Part shown: piece after piece, positions 7,706 through 7,825 of the stretch
How the letters are laid out: each line of letters begins with the position of its first letter
Numbering within the stretch: position 1 is the first letter of the stretch
Assembly: GCF_034932145.1 (NCBI RefSeq)
Contig: NZ_JAYGHV010000321.1
Coordinates: 1 to 7,825 of the forward strand
DNA length: 7,825 nucleotides
From: CCY15215 sp034932145
GTDB taxonomy: Bacteria > Cyanobacteriota > Cyanobacteriia > Cyanobacteriales > Spirulinaceae
Direction of reading: 5' to 3'
Notes under the pieces: model-generated
The model's input: only the letters and a program-made list of their open reading frames with translations
Databases searched by the model: none
Told to the model about the DNA's origin: nothing
Translations under genes and position numbers: made by a program

Positions 7706-7719
7706 TTGACATACTCTCA

Positions 7720-7747
7720 CCGCTAGAACGCTTTAGCGTTCTAGCGG
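7720..7747. repeat. 13-bp perfect inverted repeat near the IS right end
   Basis: CCGCTAGAACGCT (7720-7732) and AGCGTTCTAGCGG (7735-7747) are exact reverse complements separated by two bases (a 4-base loop if the last pair opens). It overlaps the tnpB stop codon. Neither strand has a T run after the stem, so it is not an intrinsic terminator. It fits the subterminal hairpin recognised by the Y1 transposase and/or a scaffold stem of the TnpB guide RNA. Confidence 0.85.
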
Positions 7748-7825
7748 GAGATTCTTGAACTCGCATTCAAGATTTCCTGCTTCACAGATTTTTGACTAGG
7801 CAAAGCCCCCGTCAGATCATCTCCA
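7741..7825 (-). CDS. tnpB: TnpB-like RNA-guided nuclease, C-terminal end only
   Basis: A minus-strand frame enters from the right edge, runs for 27 codons and stops at TAG (7743-7741). It reads GDDLTGALPSQKSVKQEIL and then NASSRISR. This matches the disordered tail I know from cyanobacterial IS605-type TnpB proteins, where a Gly-Asp-rich segment is followed by SxKQE. The catalytic RuvC and zinc-ribbon parts lie outside the window, so activity cannot be judged. The stop codon falls inside a 13-bp hairpin at the element end, as expected where the tnpB 3' end doubles as guide-RNA scaffold. Confidence 0.65.
   Translation of the reverse strand, partial: GDDLTGALPSQKSVKQEILNASSRISR
7753..7772. repeat. 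7-bp inverted repeat, second hairpin in the IS right end
   Basis: TCTTGAA (7753-7759) and TTCAAGA (7766-7772) flank a 6-base loop, five bases from the larger hairpin and inside the last tnpB codons. Two successive hairpins before the tip are the layout expected for the guide-RNA scaffold. Confidence 0.7.

Larger units (their letters stand above)
7686..7825 (-). ncRNA. Putative omega-RNA (reRNA) 3' part with guide
   Basis: TnpB guide RNAs start within the 3' part of tnpB, cover the element's right end and continue into flanking DNA, which supplies the guide. Here the scaffold would contain the two hairpins and end at the tip (7706). The following bases, 7705 down to about 7686 (CATTGAACGC then GCTTTCCACG), would be the guide and are DUF2235 coding sequence. 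The RNA's 5' end is outside the window. This is inferred from layout, with no direct evidence of transcription. Confidence 0.4.
7706..7825 (-). mobile_element. Right end of an IS200/IS605-type (TnpB) element
   Basis: Reading the minus strand, the last tnpB codons are followed by two stem-loops and a tip ending GAGAGTATGTCAA. The plus-strand reading of the tip, TTGACATACTC, is one I recognise from ends of cyanobacterial IS605-group elements, and TCAA is a known right-end tetranucleotide in this superfamily (IS608). The tip at 7706 is where DUF2235 coding similarity resumes, which independently supports the boundary to within a few bases. No target duplication is expected for this transposition type. 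The rest of the element, including any tnpA and the left end, is beyond the window. Confidence 0.7.

Noticed and set aside
7297..7709. Three overlapping plus-strand open frames of 60-75 codons
   Set aside because: They are antisense to the DUF2235 fragment, which has clear family motifs; none has a recognisable product.
7706..7735. TTGACA at 7706-7711 as a -35 promoter box
   Set aside because: No -10 hexamer follows at proper spacing, and the sequence coincides with the insertion-element tip.
7720..7747. Strong hairpin as a Rho-independent terminator
   Set aside because: Neither strand has a run of T after the stem; the context is an insertion-element end.

Overview
The window is cyanobacterial chromosome. 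Two things show this. The octamer GCGATCGC (HIP1) occurs 18 times in 7.8 kb, and the gene at 1136-1876 is a near-textbook RpaA, the output response regulator of the cyanobacterial circadian clock. I cannot name the genus.

Layout from left to right: (1) <1-922, minus: an alpha/beta-hydrolase of the YheT/COG0429 type, cut by the left edge. (2) 923-1135: divergent intergenic region holding candidate promoter elements. (3) 1136-1876, plus: rpaA, followed by a GC-rich hairpin at 1914-1939. (4) 1958-2779, plus: a sulfotransferase-like protein with a good ribosome binding site. (5) 2780-4843, minus: a half-size ABC exporter (membrane domain fused to ATPase) whose stop codon directly abuts the sulfotransferase stop. 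It carries an extra C-terminal segment of about 90 residues that resembles the dimerisation/phosphoacceptor (HisKA) domain of a histidine kinase but has Tyr where the His should be. (6) 4844-5063: divergent intergenic region. (7) 5064-7214, plus: full-length RecQ helicase with RQC, HRDC and a C-terminal helix-turn-helix domain. (8) 7240-7705, minus: the 3' part of a DUF2235 hydrolase gene. (9) 7706-7825, minus: the right end of an IS200/IS605-type element, namely the last 27 codons of a tnpB-like gene, two hairpins and the element tip, abutting the DUF2235 fragment.

Apart from a possible link between the sulfotransferase and the exporter (cell-surface glycan or lipid modification and export, an inference only), the genes look like independent housekeeping units. 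The parts most worth a second look are the right edge, where a TnpB guide-RNA (omega-RNA/reRNA) 3' end appears to read directly into an interrupted DUF2235 gene, and the pseudo-HisKA tail on the ABC exporter.
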